Shown here: positions 48,900 to 59,900 of the stretch, piece by piece | Numbering within the stretch: position 1 is the stretch's first letter | Layout of the letters: each line of letters opens with the position of its first letter | From: Paralvinella palmiformis | Taxonomy: Eukaryota > Annelida > Polychaeta > Terebellida > Alvinellidae | Length of the DNA stretch: 64,000 nt | Direction of reading: 5' to 3' | Assembly: GCA_025642065.1 (NCBI GenBank) | Contig: JAODUP010000965.1 | Span: forward strand, 186,001-250,000 | Notes under the pieces: generated by a model | What the model was told of the DNA's origin: nothing | The model's database searches: none | Seen by the model: only the letters and a program-made list of their open reading frames with translations | Program-made: the position numbers and the translations under genes

Positions 48900-49555
48900 C
48901 CACTCACTGAGTGGCCTTGTTCTGTCTTAGGCTGAGTGGTCCCTTTCTGTCTGCCACTGAGTGGTTCCTTTCATTCTTCCAATGAGTGGTCCATTTCGGT
49001 CTTCCATTGAGTGGTCTGTTCCGGTCGCCCACTGAGTAGTTCCTTTCGGTTTTCCATTGAGTGGTCCCTTTCGGTCTTCCATTGAGTGGTCTGTTCCGGT
49101 CGCCCACTGAGTAGTTCCTTTCGGTTTTCCATTGAGTGGTCCCTTTCTATCTCCCACTACGTGGTCCCTTTTGGTCTTCCATTGAGTAGTTTTTTTTCAT
49201 TCCTCCATTGAGTGGTTCCTTTTATCTCCTATTTATTAGTCCCTTTCTGTCTCCCACTAAGTGGTCCCTTTGGTCTTCCATTGAGTGGTCCCTTTTTGTC
49301 TCTCATTTATTGGTCCCTTTCTGTTTCCCACTAAGTGGTTCCTTTCTTTATTCCATTGAGTGGTCCCTTTCGGTCTCCCATTTATTGCTCCTTTCTGTCT
49401 GCCACTGAGTAGTTCCTTTTGGTCTTCCATTGAGTGGTCTCTTTCTGTCTCTCATTTATTAGTCCCCTTCTGTCGCCCACTGAGTGGTCCCTTTCTGTCT
49501 TACATTAAATAGTCCCTTTTCCATCTTCTATTGCATGGTCCCTTTCTGTCTCACA
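48900..49555. repeat. 25-bp minisatellite
   Basis: About 26 imperfect tandem units of gagtggtccctttcggtct plus tccatt, with higher-order variation. Some neighbouring pairs repeat exactly (49010-49090 versus 49085-49140). The array ends directly against a 5'-truncated family-A SINE. Open minus-strand frames across it are a by-product of the repeat. Confidence 0.9.
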
Positions 49556-49703
49556 CTGTCACTACCACCCGTGTTCGAATATCGGCATGGGCATATCTGA
49601 AGGGTGTTTCATCTTTGACTTCGCTTCATTACCCTTTGGGGGTCGCTCGGCCCATTTAGCCTACAATGTGCACAAAAATGGCCGTAAAACATCAATCATC
49701 ATC
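49555..49703 (+). mobile_element. SINE family A, 5'-truncated
   Basis: Begins in the tRNA T-arm (cactaccacccgtgttcgaa) and continues through the body to the tail ggccgtaaaacatcaatc. Confidence 0.85.
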
Positions 49704-50428
49704 TTTTTCTATCTGTTCTATACTCAGTCGTGCAACCTCCATGATCAATTATCCTTAATCTATTCTAATTCTGTTCTAATAGATTTCTTTCGTGTTTGAA
49801 CTATTAACCCTTATTGTTATTTGTATAGAATCCTATATCCAAATTCGTGTCGTAAACTATTATAAGAGAGTTTAACATTCAATTCATCTCCATAAATTAC
49901 TTTCGGGAAGAGAAATATATTTTTTTAACTTATTGCAACTTTTGACTGAATCTTAAATTTGGAATATGAGGGCTTTCCTAAAACTCAAGTGTTCAAATTT
50001 ACTGATGACCATGTTACTTGAAGTTTTATAAATTTAATGTAAGACTTGAAACGCTGACGAGAGACTGTTAGGTTGATATTGAAAGTGACAGAATGGTTAG
50101 TTTTTTGGCATTACATTTATTTAGGTTATATTGGTGGCCATGTAGTTTCTCATGGACTCTGTATGGGTATTGTTACAGTCTTATACACTTAAAATTAAAA
50201 ACAATCCCTCACGGACTAATTCACGGCTCATCGAACACAGCATTCTCAATTTTCGCGTGACGCGCCGATCGGAAAAACTCCCATGACCATCTGCCCAGAA
50301 ATATACCCCTTTCATACAATCTCCGTTATTATATAGTTTCATTGATTAACAAACGAGAAATTTTATTTTGATCGATACTCCAAGTCTGTGACAAAACTGT
50401 TCTTTCCTGACAAGATGGCGAATTTAGA

Positions 50429-50436
50429 TATAAAAG
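50429..50436 (+). promoter_or_regulatory. TATA box of the second CD225 gene
   Basis: tataaaag lies 69 bases upstream of the start codon, which puts transcription start near 50460. A caagatggcg (YY1-like) motif is just upstream at 50411-50420. Confidence 0.65.
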
Positions 50437-50504
50437 GTGGTGTACGCGGCTGTTCTAGCGTTTAGACTGAAACGTGGCTGATTGTGTGGCCGAAATCGTA
50501 CACC

Positions 50505-51433
50505 ATGGAGGAAACATTCGAGTTGAATTATCACCAGCTAGCCCATCCGTATCCGTGTGGCAAAACTGGTAAGGTGGTTGTTCATAGATCTTCGGACTGA
50601 AGACTAGATTCCCAGACTATGTCGATGGCTGTTTCAGCTCTCAGTTCACTACATTATCGGTGGACGTTGTTCGACATTTGCGTTCATTCTTGGTAGAATA
50701 AAACTTGAAAAAAGTCATGGAAATGTTGTGCGCGTATGTCTAATATCGTTATTAATATTGTTGTTGTTGTTGTTTGTCTCGTTGTTTATTTTTGTTAATA
50801 TTTCAGCTGTTGTTTTATTTTACAGATATATGTACCAGATTGAGAAATATGGCTGTCGAGAGTTATCTGATATTTGCGTTCGTTTCGTGTATTTTTAATC
50901 CCTACTTCGGTGTATTAGCTGTTTATTTCAGTAGTAAGTATAACCCGTTATACGTCTTATATATACTGTATAAGTTGGAATAGGATATAGTTATTATGGG
51001 CTAGTCCTAGCTGATGAGGGTAATGATGATTTCGTTTAAATTACCTGCGCCAGTACCCTTTCATGGAATATTGCACACACACGCGCGCACACACGAGCGC
51101 GCGCACGCATTAGTTGAACATAAAATGACCAGACTGTTTTCTCGACGTAGAGGAGAAATAATCAACTAACTTTAGTCAATTTTGTTCGATCGACGAAGTA
51201 AACATAATAACATATCTAATCTATTGTTTGTTATCGCTTTCGTTCACGTTACAGTGAAGAGCAAGCAGGTCAAGGGCGGTAAAGCTCGCTTCTTCAGTGA
51301 TATGGCTTACGGGTTTGCCTTTGTCGGCATAATAGTCTCCATCATTGTTATTGTGGAGTTGTACGCCTTTCGGACATTCCCGGAGAGCGCCTACTTCGAC
51401 AGAGATCAGTTGATAAGGACCTCTACTAGCTGA
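50505..51433 (+). CDS. CD225/dispanin-domain membrane protein, 3 exons
   Basis: Exons are 50505-50568, 50826-50933 and 51255-51433. Donors and acceptors are consensus and phases agree (1, 1), giving 116 aa. A short polar N-terminus (MEETFELNYHQLAHPYP) precedes the CD225 domain: hydrophobic segment SYLIFAFVSCIFNPYFGVLAVYF (split here: first part SYLIFAFVSCIF), the loop SMKSKQVKGGKARFFSDMAY, then hydrophobic FVGIIVSIIVIVELYAF. The loop's S-x-K-S start and the GI-x-x-SIIVIV segment are family hallmarks. The position of the domain close to the N-terminus and the short tail resemble small IFITM-like members, which act in endosomal and plasma membranes. A polyadenylation signal is possible at 51791. 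It differs clearly from the 34.8-kb gene in sequence. Confidence 0.88.
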
Positions 51434-51822
51434 ATGACTGGCTGACATGTTTGTGGGCAATCTACTCTAAGAGCTTAAATAATTTACTCTGACAAATTAT
51501 GGCATTAAGTGAAATTGTTAGTCGTGAAATATTTTCCTACTGGATATTAAATAATAATACAGTTTATTTACCATACACTTATCATATTTTGTCGTTGTTC
51601 GAAATATGTGTAGTCTACACGAAGTGGATGTTTTCAGTTGTTCGATTAGCGCGTCTTGTTTATGTACCATATATTATTATTATTAACCGTCACAATAGGC
51701 GAATCACGTGACTACTTACACTAGCTGCACATGACTAACACTGCACGAATAACAGTATATTGTGTTATTGTGTCGGCCATATGATCGATATAAATAAAAG
51801 AACACTAAATATGGATATTTTC

Positions 51823-51853
<31 letters not shown>

Positions 51854-52083
51854 TATATATATATATACAGCATCTAATAACGAATTCACTGATATAATGA
51901 ATCGATTTCTTGTTTACGATTCCCCCCCCCCCAATCTTTACTATTGTAATCATTGCTGCACAGCACAAACACGGTTATAACTAATTCACAATTATAATGA
52001 ATATATTACCAACAGAAAAAATAGGTCAGTTGTTTGCAAATACTTCCGTTCCGCGGTGGGACGGGAATATTTTCTTGTAGGAA

Positions 52084-52217
52084 ACTTTAATTCCAATTCA
52101 TAATTTCTCAATTCCAATTCATAATTTCTCAATTCCAATTCATAATTTCTCAATTCCAATTCCATTTTGGAATTGACCATCAATTCCAATTTCGGAATTG
52201 AATTGACCCCATGTCTG
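52084..52217 (-). repeat. AATTCCAATTCATAATTTCTC minisatellite within a dispersed repeat
   Basis: Three to four 21-bp units, then further aattcc-rich sequence ending gaccccatgtctgg. This is the inverse-orientation partner of 32066-32410. Confidence 0.7.
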
Positions 52218-52662
52218 GTCCCGCCACCAGAAAGAAAGCCATGCCAGAAAAACGCGAAGGGTCAATGCCACTGACCTGAAAGAGGTCAATGGTCAACACT
52301 AAAGTGAGGGAGCGTTTCCTATATGATCTAAGCAGTCAGGGAGCGGTGCGGCGCACAGCGACTGATGTGAGAATTTCCTTTTATCTGATGCGCCCTAGTC
52401 AACGGAGTACATCTTCAAAGTATCTTCTTGTACTTGGCGCGAGTAAGTCGATTACAGGATCGATTTTAATTGTCGACCGAGTGAACTACAATAATTAAGT
52501 CAAACCAGATTTTGAAACATTTTTTTGTATGGCATCTCTGAAATAAACTTAGTTTTGACAGCTGAGATATACGCGATCACGTATAAACACACTCGGATAA
52601 AAGTTGTTAACCAGTCGACTGTTTTTGAGAGACACCTGGCGAATAGATTAAACTATTACAGT

Positions 52663-52681
52663 CACACACACACACACACAC

Positions 52682-52716
<35 letters not shown>

Positions 52717-52777
52717 GCTGTCACTTAGCGGATAAACTACATATGCGCATAATACGAATTAATGGATATAAAAAGTA

Positions 52778-52813
<36 letters not shown>
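52663..52813. repeat. (CA)n-(AT)n and (AT)n-(GT)n microsatellites
   Basis: Two compound tracts (52663-52712 and 52778-52813) that are roughly inverse to each other. Confidence 0.9.
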
Positions 52814-52815
52814 TT

Positions 52816-52969
52816 AGTATTAGAGTTAGTCTGTTATTCTTCAAACTTTGAACCACCCACGAAAAATGTCAAAGACAATTTTAATTGTGAGGAATTAGCT
52901 GCAGGAAGTGCATACGTGCAGCCACCTGTGCCACCAACATCCGGCCCCGGTCCACAACAAGAGTTGGAT
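52816..52969 (+). CDS. Candidate unassigned exon, proline-rich
   Basis: After a possible acceptor (gtgtgtttag) an open frame runs through EPPTKNVKDNF to a proline-rich end PPVPPTSGPGPQQELD, closing at a consensus donor (GATTG followed by GTATGT). Codon choice is GC-richer than the surroundings. Proline-rich N-terminal tails are common in CD225 proteins, but no following exon was found. The reading is tentative. Confidence 0.3.
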
Positions 52970-53284
52970 TGGTATGTATTTATTTGTGTATAAGCTTAAT
53001 TGATAAGTTAACACACTGGGTCTGAATGGAAATGTTTCCCTCTTCCTATCACATAACGTCATTTAAAATAAAGTAATGACAGGTTGATGAATGGGGCTCT
53101 CCCATATGTGGCCTATACAGGAATGTGCCGCCCTCGATGGAACATCTACTAGACTAGTTTAACAGTCTAGTAGTGTTTACAATACACAGCCATAAGAAGC
53201 TTTGAGTAGGCCTAAGTATATTTAATTGTTTTGCGAATAAGTGATTTTCTATTCAGTTTCTCCATCAAACTGCTCACTCTGTCA

Positions 53285-53813
53285 CATTAACCTGAAAGAA
53301 AACTAGATCGAACACGGCCACCGATTTGATGGAAAACAGGTCCCAACTTCCGGTCGTGGAAAAAAGGAATGCAGACTGCAAAATCGGGTTTATAAATGTG
53401 GTGAATTATTGTTGCGTCGATGGTTGTATAAACCGTTTAAAATAACTGTTAAAAGGTTGTTTTTGGGCGGGAAATTAAGCTTAACGATTATTGTGTTTAG
53501 CCTATTCGACAACCCCCTTCTGTCTCTGGCGTTTGACCCCAACTAAACTAGATCTACGGACTTACATAAAACGACATTTACATATTTCATGGCATATAAT
53601 AGGACAAGAATAATACAGATTGTCTGCACACACGAAATTATAATCCACACATCACAATAAATGTCCGTATTCTCAGGTTCAAAACTCCAAGCACAGCCGC
53701 TTAAACGTTGCTTTTTGCCACTACCGGAAGTCAGCGCTGTTTGTTAATGGCGGCCCAATCAAACATCACTGAGTGCTCGGTCTAGTTTTCTTTCAGGTCA
53801 ATGCTCTGTCATA
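53285..53813 (+). mobile_element. Non-autonomous P-type DNA transposon, copy 2
   Basis: The 529-bp element has ends cattaacctgaaag and the inverse ctttcaggtcaatg, with a perfect 8-bp flanking duplication ctctgtca (53277-53284 and 53814-53821). It aligns with copy 1 (15892-16440) over most of its length. The THAP-like start is still visible (VNYCCVDGC) but has lost its in-frame ATG and is soon broken. Confidence 0.85.
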
Positions 53814-53821
53814 ACATTGAT

Positions 53822-54454
53822 CGCTGCCGCCTGGCGATCAAACCGCGAAATATAAATGATGCCTTATGAAAGGCGCATATAACTTTAAAATCGCTGTCTG
53901 TCAGTTAATATCTTATAACTTTTCTTGAAAATTAACCAAGTCATCAACTTCATCTGAAATTGTTTGATTTTATTTGAAGGCCGTTTTTAGCCATAATCAT
54001 ATTTCCAAATTAAAGGGGAACAAACGTCTTGAAATTCAAGATATTTTGGATTTTTGGCGATTCTTATTGTTGCCAATCTTGAAATTAATTTATTATAGAA
54101 ACCAAAAGTTTTTTTACAAGTAGATATTAATTCATTTATTTGCAGGAATTCTAACATTGTCCATTCGTAAATTTATCCCCATGCATCGTGAACAATATAT
54201 TGGCATTAGTCTATAGGTACGAGTGCGCATGCACAAGAACCCCCCCCCCAACACACACACAGATAGAGTGAGAGAAGGACGTTATGATGTATGGCTAGCT
54301 AGACAAACTTCTATCAATGTTTTGAATAACAGTTATTATGTAAACATATGATGAGTGGCTATTTATAACAAAGGTTAATAACTAACCGGACAGAACAAAG
54401 AGGCCAGTCACCGTGATTACTGAATTATGAACATTCTACATCGTATAGACCGAA
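53822..54454. other. 3' flank of the EF-hand gene
   Basis: A minus-strand AATAAA is present at about 54136-54141, some 315 bases past the EF-hand stop codon. A C-run sits at 54241. Nothing else was recognised. Confidence 0.45.
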
Positions 54455-55909
54455 TTATTTAGTATCGATCTCCTCGTGTCGTTTGGTGACCGTATCAGCG
54501 AACTCATCGGAAAGGTACATCTCGACGAATTCTGAAGTGAAAATAATTGAACAAATACAACTTCGACTCCGAAAGAGAATAATTTTTGTGTTGCAGCTTC
54601 CTGAATACATCGTCATCTATGAGTTAACATCAGACCAGTTTATGGCAGTTACGACTAATATGATAACGTCATACTATAAATATATGGTTTATATTTTGTA
54701 AAGGTAAGAAATATTTCATAACATTTCATCTTTAGGCACATGGAGGAACAATGGATACAACCCAAATTAATCAGTAAACCCAAATCACCACCCAGTTGCA
54801 ATGTCATCTTCATGCTAAAGCAAACTGCACTCAAATTTATTGAGGAACTTTGCATCGTACCTCGACTATGAGATTGTCCAACCCCTGTACTATATGAGCC
54901 ACTGAGCTCTATTCTTTTAGAGGATATTGGCGATACATGTATAGAAGTTTGTAATTATTATTATTATTAAATTTAAACAAGTGGCTCACCATACCAAATT
55001 AGGATCTATGTTTTCTAGCGTAGGCCGTAAATAGAGATGAGGCTTTGCGTGTTATGTCATGTGATCTAGTTGTGTTGTTATGCCTCGGTTTTCAATGATC
55101 GATGGATATTTTATTTATTTATTGTTTTATATTCGTTTTCAACGGATATAAAACAAAATTCCATAAAATAAGATAATGACTGAACATTACATTGCCACGA
55201 CCTACATTTATGCCTTAATAGGCCGAAAATAGGGTTGAAAATGGTACTTTAATGGCCACCCACACATCATCCTACCCAGAGCGAAGTCCAAGACTTGTTT
55301 GTTATTGTTATAACAACAATAACAACAACGACAGCAACCGGAATAACAGCGCCACTGATGGCACCCCCCCCCCCCCATTAAAATAAGAGCACGGAGAGAG
55401 AGAGATTATTCTCATAATATTACCTGAGTAGGAGAACTTTCCGTCTTTGTTTCTATCATATTTCGAGAGCATGCTAATTGTTTTACGACTTTCATCAGCC
55501 GACATGAAACCGCGGAATGTCAAAATGTTCTGAAGCTCGGTGTATCTGAAACAGGTAGCTCTCAGGTAAAATGTATAATAGTTCAAATCATAATGACAAC
55601 CGTTTTTTTTAGAACAATAGCTGACACGTGGTATGGATAATCGGCAATCAAGATCAAATAGGAACAATGACTTAAATTATTGTTAATTTATGGTAAATAA
55701 AATGTGATATTTGGTTGTCAATCTGCTATGGTGGGATATATTTGTTTATGTTACCATTAATATTAGTCTTCTACAAATTATTATCAACTATTAATGTCAA
55801 CATTATGATATTATATTTTATAAAGCCGACAGTTTCGCGATACAGAAACACACCCTTCAAAATCAATTTTAGTTATCTCATATTTTATCATCATCATAAG
55901 TTTCATCGG

Positions 55910-55947
<38 letters not shown>

Positions 55948-56028
55948 GTGTGTGTGTGCGCGCGCGTGTGATTGTTGTGAACCTTTTCCTTGCTAATGAC
56001 CCGTTATAGTTGGCACTTATTTTAATAA

Positions 56029-56087
<59 letters not shown>

Positions 56088-56886
56088 TGACCTGATATAG
56101 CCATCTTTGTTTATATCAAAGGTATTAAATGCTGTCATTAACTCATCTCTGTGAATAGCATGTTGGTAAAGGACATGTAAATTATCCATCAGCTCTTCAA
56201 TCTGTAAGTGTCCATCTCCTGGAAAATATATACAAGTATCTCCGTGTGTATGTGTGTGTTTATGATTGTGTAAATGTACACTTATGTTTGTGCGAGCACA
56301 CACCTACATATTCGCATATCTACATATACAATTACATGTTCGTGTGCGCGCACGCACACACATACACAAACACATACATATAAATGACATGTCCATAGTA
56401 TCAGACAGCCATAATCATTATTGTAATTTGTCCATATATAAACTACTAAAGATTTAATTTCGTTAATTTTATAACATTTCGTTTCGCTTTTTTAGACTTA
56501 CGTAACAATTACGTAATAATAACGTAACAATAACGTAACAATAGCGTAACAATAACGTAACAATAACGTAACAATACCGTAACAATAACTTAACAATAAC
56601 GTTGTAGTGACGTATATCGAGCGTTTAGAACAATATATTATATAACGTTATAATTACAGTTTACTCTTAACGCAAGAAGTTAATAAGGAAATTGTCAAAC
56701 ATTAACGTGGGGATAAACTGACCGTTTTTATCGAATCTTTCCTGCAAAAACTCCATGTCTTCGGGGATTATATCCACTCCCACCATGTTGAGACACTCCT
56801 CCAACTCATCCGACTTTAGCCAGCCTGTACCATCCCGATCTTTAGTCCGGAACATTTTTGCCAAAGCTGAATATATATATATATAT

Positions 56887-56928
<42 letters not shown>

Positions 56929-59900
56929 AGTTTTTGTAAAGGGATATTGTTGCTTAGGACATTTAGACAAATGGCCGATTTTCTTAAAGCTACATTTATC
57001 GCCATCATTGGTCATATTGGGATCTGGTCAAATTTGGCGTTATTTCGAAATGGCGTTATTTAGGAATACGACAAAAATTACAAAACTCTGACATTCTAAA
57101 TTTACATAAACAAACTATTTTACATGGATGACAGGTTTTACTGACCCTGGCATTTATTGTTCTGTGATATTCTACTATTTCTACATGTATAATAATAATG
57201 TCCGAAATGACAATTATTTTACGTGGCTCAAATGAGGGAGACACATATGGTCTGTAATTAACAGCTTCATCGCGGGGACTAATTGTAAATAAATTGTAAA
57301 TTTACAATAGATGGCATATTCGGCTGAGAAAACTTTGCCAGTCGCCCGATTGGATGAAAAATTCCTCCTACTATAGTCCCATAACCGGGATTCGAACCTC
57401 CGTCCTCCCACACAGCACGACCATGAGTAAGAAAGTGCAACCCTCTAACCCACGATACCACAGAGGCAGTCCATTGAGGTACTATTTCGTTTCAAAATTT
57501 CTTTAATTTAGCACGAAGTATCTCATCTAGAAATGCCATATGTTGATGTTGAGAAGGTTTATCTCAGAACTATGATCAAAAGAAGCTCATATTTACCTGC
57601 AGTTTCAGTTTGGTACGATTTAATTCCGGCTAGCTGGTGTTAATAAACATAGAAGCTATACGCCGAGCAAAGATTCAGTCGAGAAATTAGATCGTTCAGG
57701 TTCACAATAATTACCTTTAAGCGGTTTTACGGATCGATTTCAAATCTTTACCGTTTATGCCTATTAGGGGGAAAAGGTAACCAAAATATCTCTTTAAGAA
57801 ATATTTGATGTTTGATGAACAACAAGAGTTCGATTGACTTGCCAGATTATCAACGATAGTGGTCAAAAAAGAAAATAATAATGATGCATATCACAATTCG
57901 TACATAACTGAGAAAAAACGACTAAAGTGTTAAAACTTAATAATGGGAGTCTATCAATTCGATAGAATTAGTGTGTATGAAAGGCTTAATTTTATATTAG
58001 TTATCCCGCTAGGTCTCATTCTTTTCATTCTTCTATTAGAAATGTACATTACGCCATCTAATTATATACTTTCGAGACATAACCCGAGACAGAAGTTATT
58101 CGCCGATGAATCCTATTTGTTCAGTACTAGATCTAAATCGTAGGATTTGTATATTGTGTTCGAAGTCTGTTGGCCAGCCTCACCGGATATTGCGAAAACG
58201 GTGCTGCACCAAGCGAACAGTTGGGAAAACTACCCGAACTGGCACCTGGTCCATTACAGAAACACTACATGACAACATCGTGACTTTTTGTTTGTTGAGA
58301 GTTCGCCAATTTTACATTACGATGTCAGCTTATGCTAGTCTAGCATTCCAAATAGTCATAATAAGGTTTGGGTAGAGACAAATGTGTGGCTTTTTGTTTT
58401 AATGTAATTTATGGCAGAATGAAGTTTAATCTCCATCTCAGAGAATTGTCACTAATACAATATGGCTTTGTTCCGGTCGAAACGACCTGAATTGCTTCAA
58501 CAACAATGCCGGTTTGAGACAGAAAGGGTGTGTTGGTATAAATGATCATCCTAAACTTAGAAAACTGCACATTCATAATATGGTATTCTTTGATGAAACT
58601 GATCTGTTTTTTACATCTCCATTACGTTAAAGTTTTCAGGATTGGGCCAGATACAATCAGGATGGTGGATGGAAGAATCAGATTTTTTTTTAAAACTGCT
58701 TCACCAAAGAGATTCATATGTGCTATACAGGTATGATTGTTATAAACGTCCCTAAATGGACGTTCTACAGATGAATGAGGCAATCACATTAAGACCCCCC
58801 CCCCTCACAAGAGAGTGCTACAATTCTGTCATTGTCATTGATCACTAGACGAATTGACAGCAATTATATAACCTCACAATGTATCATTACGAGAGTGAAA
58901 TACGACCTACGGCTAACATGACACTAACCATCATAAAACCCTCTAATTTATCAATACCAAAACAATTTAACATCATACATGTTCCTTTGTGAAAGGCATT
59001 CTACACTATACTAAAATCTTCATGGGATTGGTGTATTATTTATTATCACAATATTAACATAAAATGCCAAAAACACATTGATCAAACATATAAACACGAA
59101 AGGGACAAAACAATCCAACATATAAACAAGACCGTGTGCTTTTATTTACTGTAAACAAAGACAACTGGCCAATCAGGAGAGAGTATTTGAGTTACGTGAC
59201 CATCATAGTACAAAAATTGACGTTTACCAGCCAAGACAGTGAGCTCCGGTGGCCTAGCGGTTAAGCAACCGGCACTTGGTGCCAACGGTCACAGGTTCGA
59301 ACCCCGTAAGAGGTCGAAACTTTTCCAGGGATTAATTTCTCGGCTCACTACATCGTGGGTGGTTGACCACGTTAAATGGCGCTGCCGTCTTCACTGAATT
59401 ATTTAAAATAAAGGGGGACGTTAAAAACCCCATGAGGACGTAAAACACTCTGGCAGTGACCACCCTCAACGTATTTCGGCTCCATTTTTCCGTACTGCTC
59501 CCTGTGAGTGGTGGAGGGAGATTCCTCAACCACTCCAACATAGAGGCTGTGCCGAATAAGCGACAGCCTGTGGATTCTCCCGAACAACAAAACACCAGCC
59601 AAGATCACCAGCTCAACAAAATCTCTCCCATCCTTCAAGCATGTTCCTTATATTCAGTAAATATTTATAAATATGACATCTGAAATGGTTACAGCAGTAT
59701 ATTATGGCTTTATTTCATATAAGGAAACTACCGGGTGATAAGTATTTGTCGTTTATCATGCATGACCCATTTTCTGCTGAAAATCGGTCCTAAATCCAGC
59801 CTACAACCAGGAACAGTGTTTTTTTGCGACGGTTGATGAGGTATCGGCGCGGGAGTTTTAAACTATGATACTTTTTCCACCGTGAAGACCTCCAAAGCAG

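Noticed and set aside
48904..49157. Overlapping minus-strand ORFs with RPLNGRPKG-like repeats
   Set aside because: Produced by the 25-bp minisatellite, whose unit length is not a multiple of three, so all frames repeat. No splice or start context.
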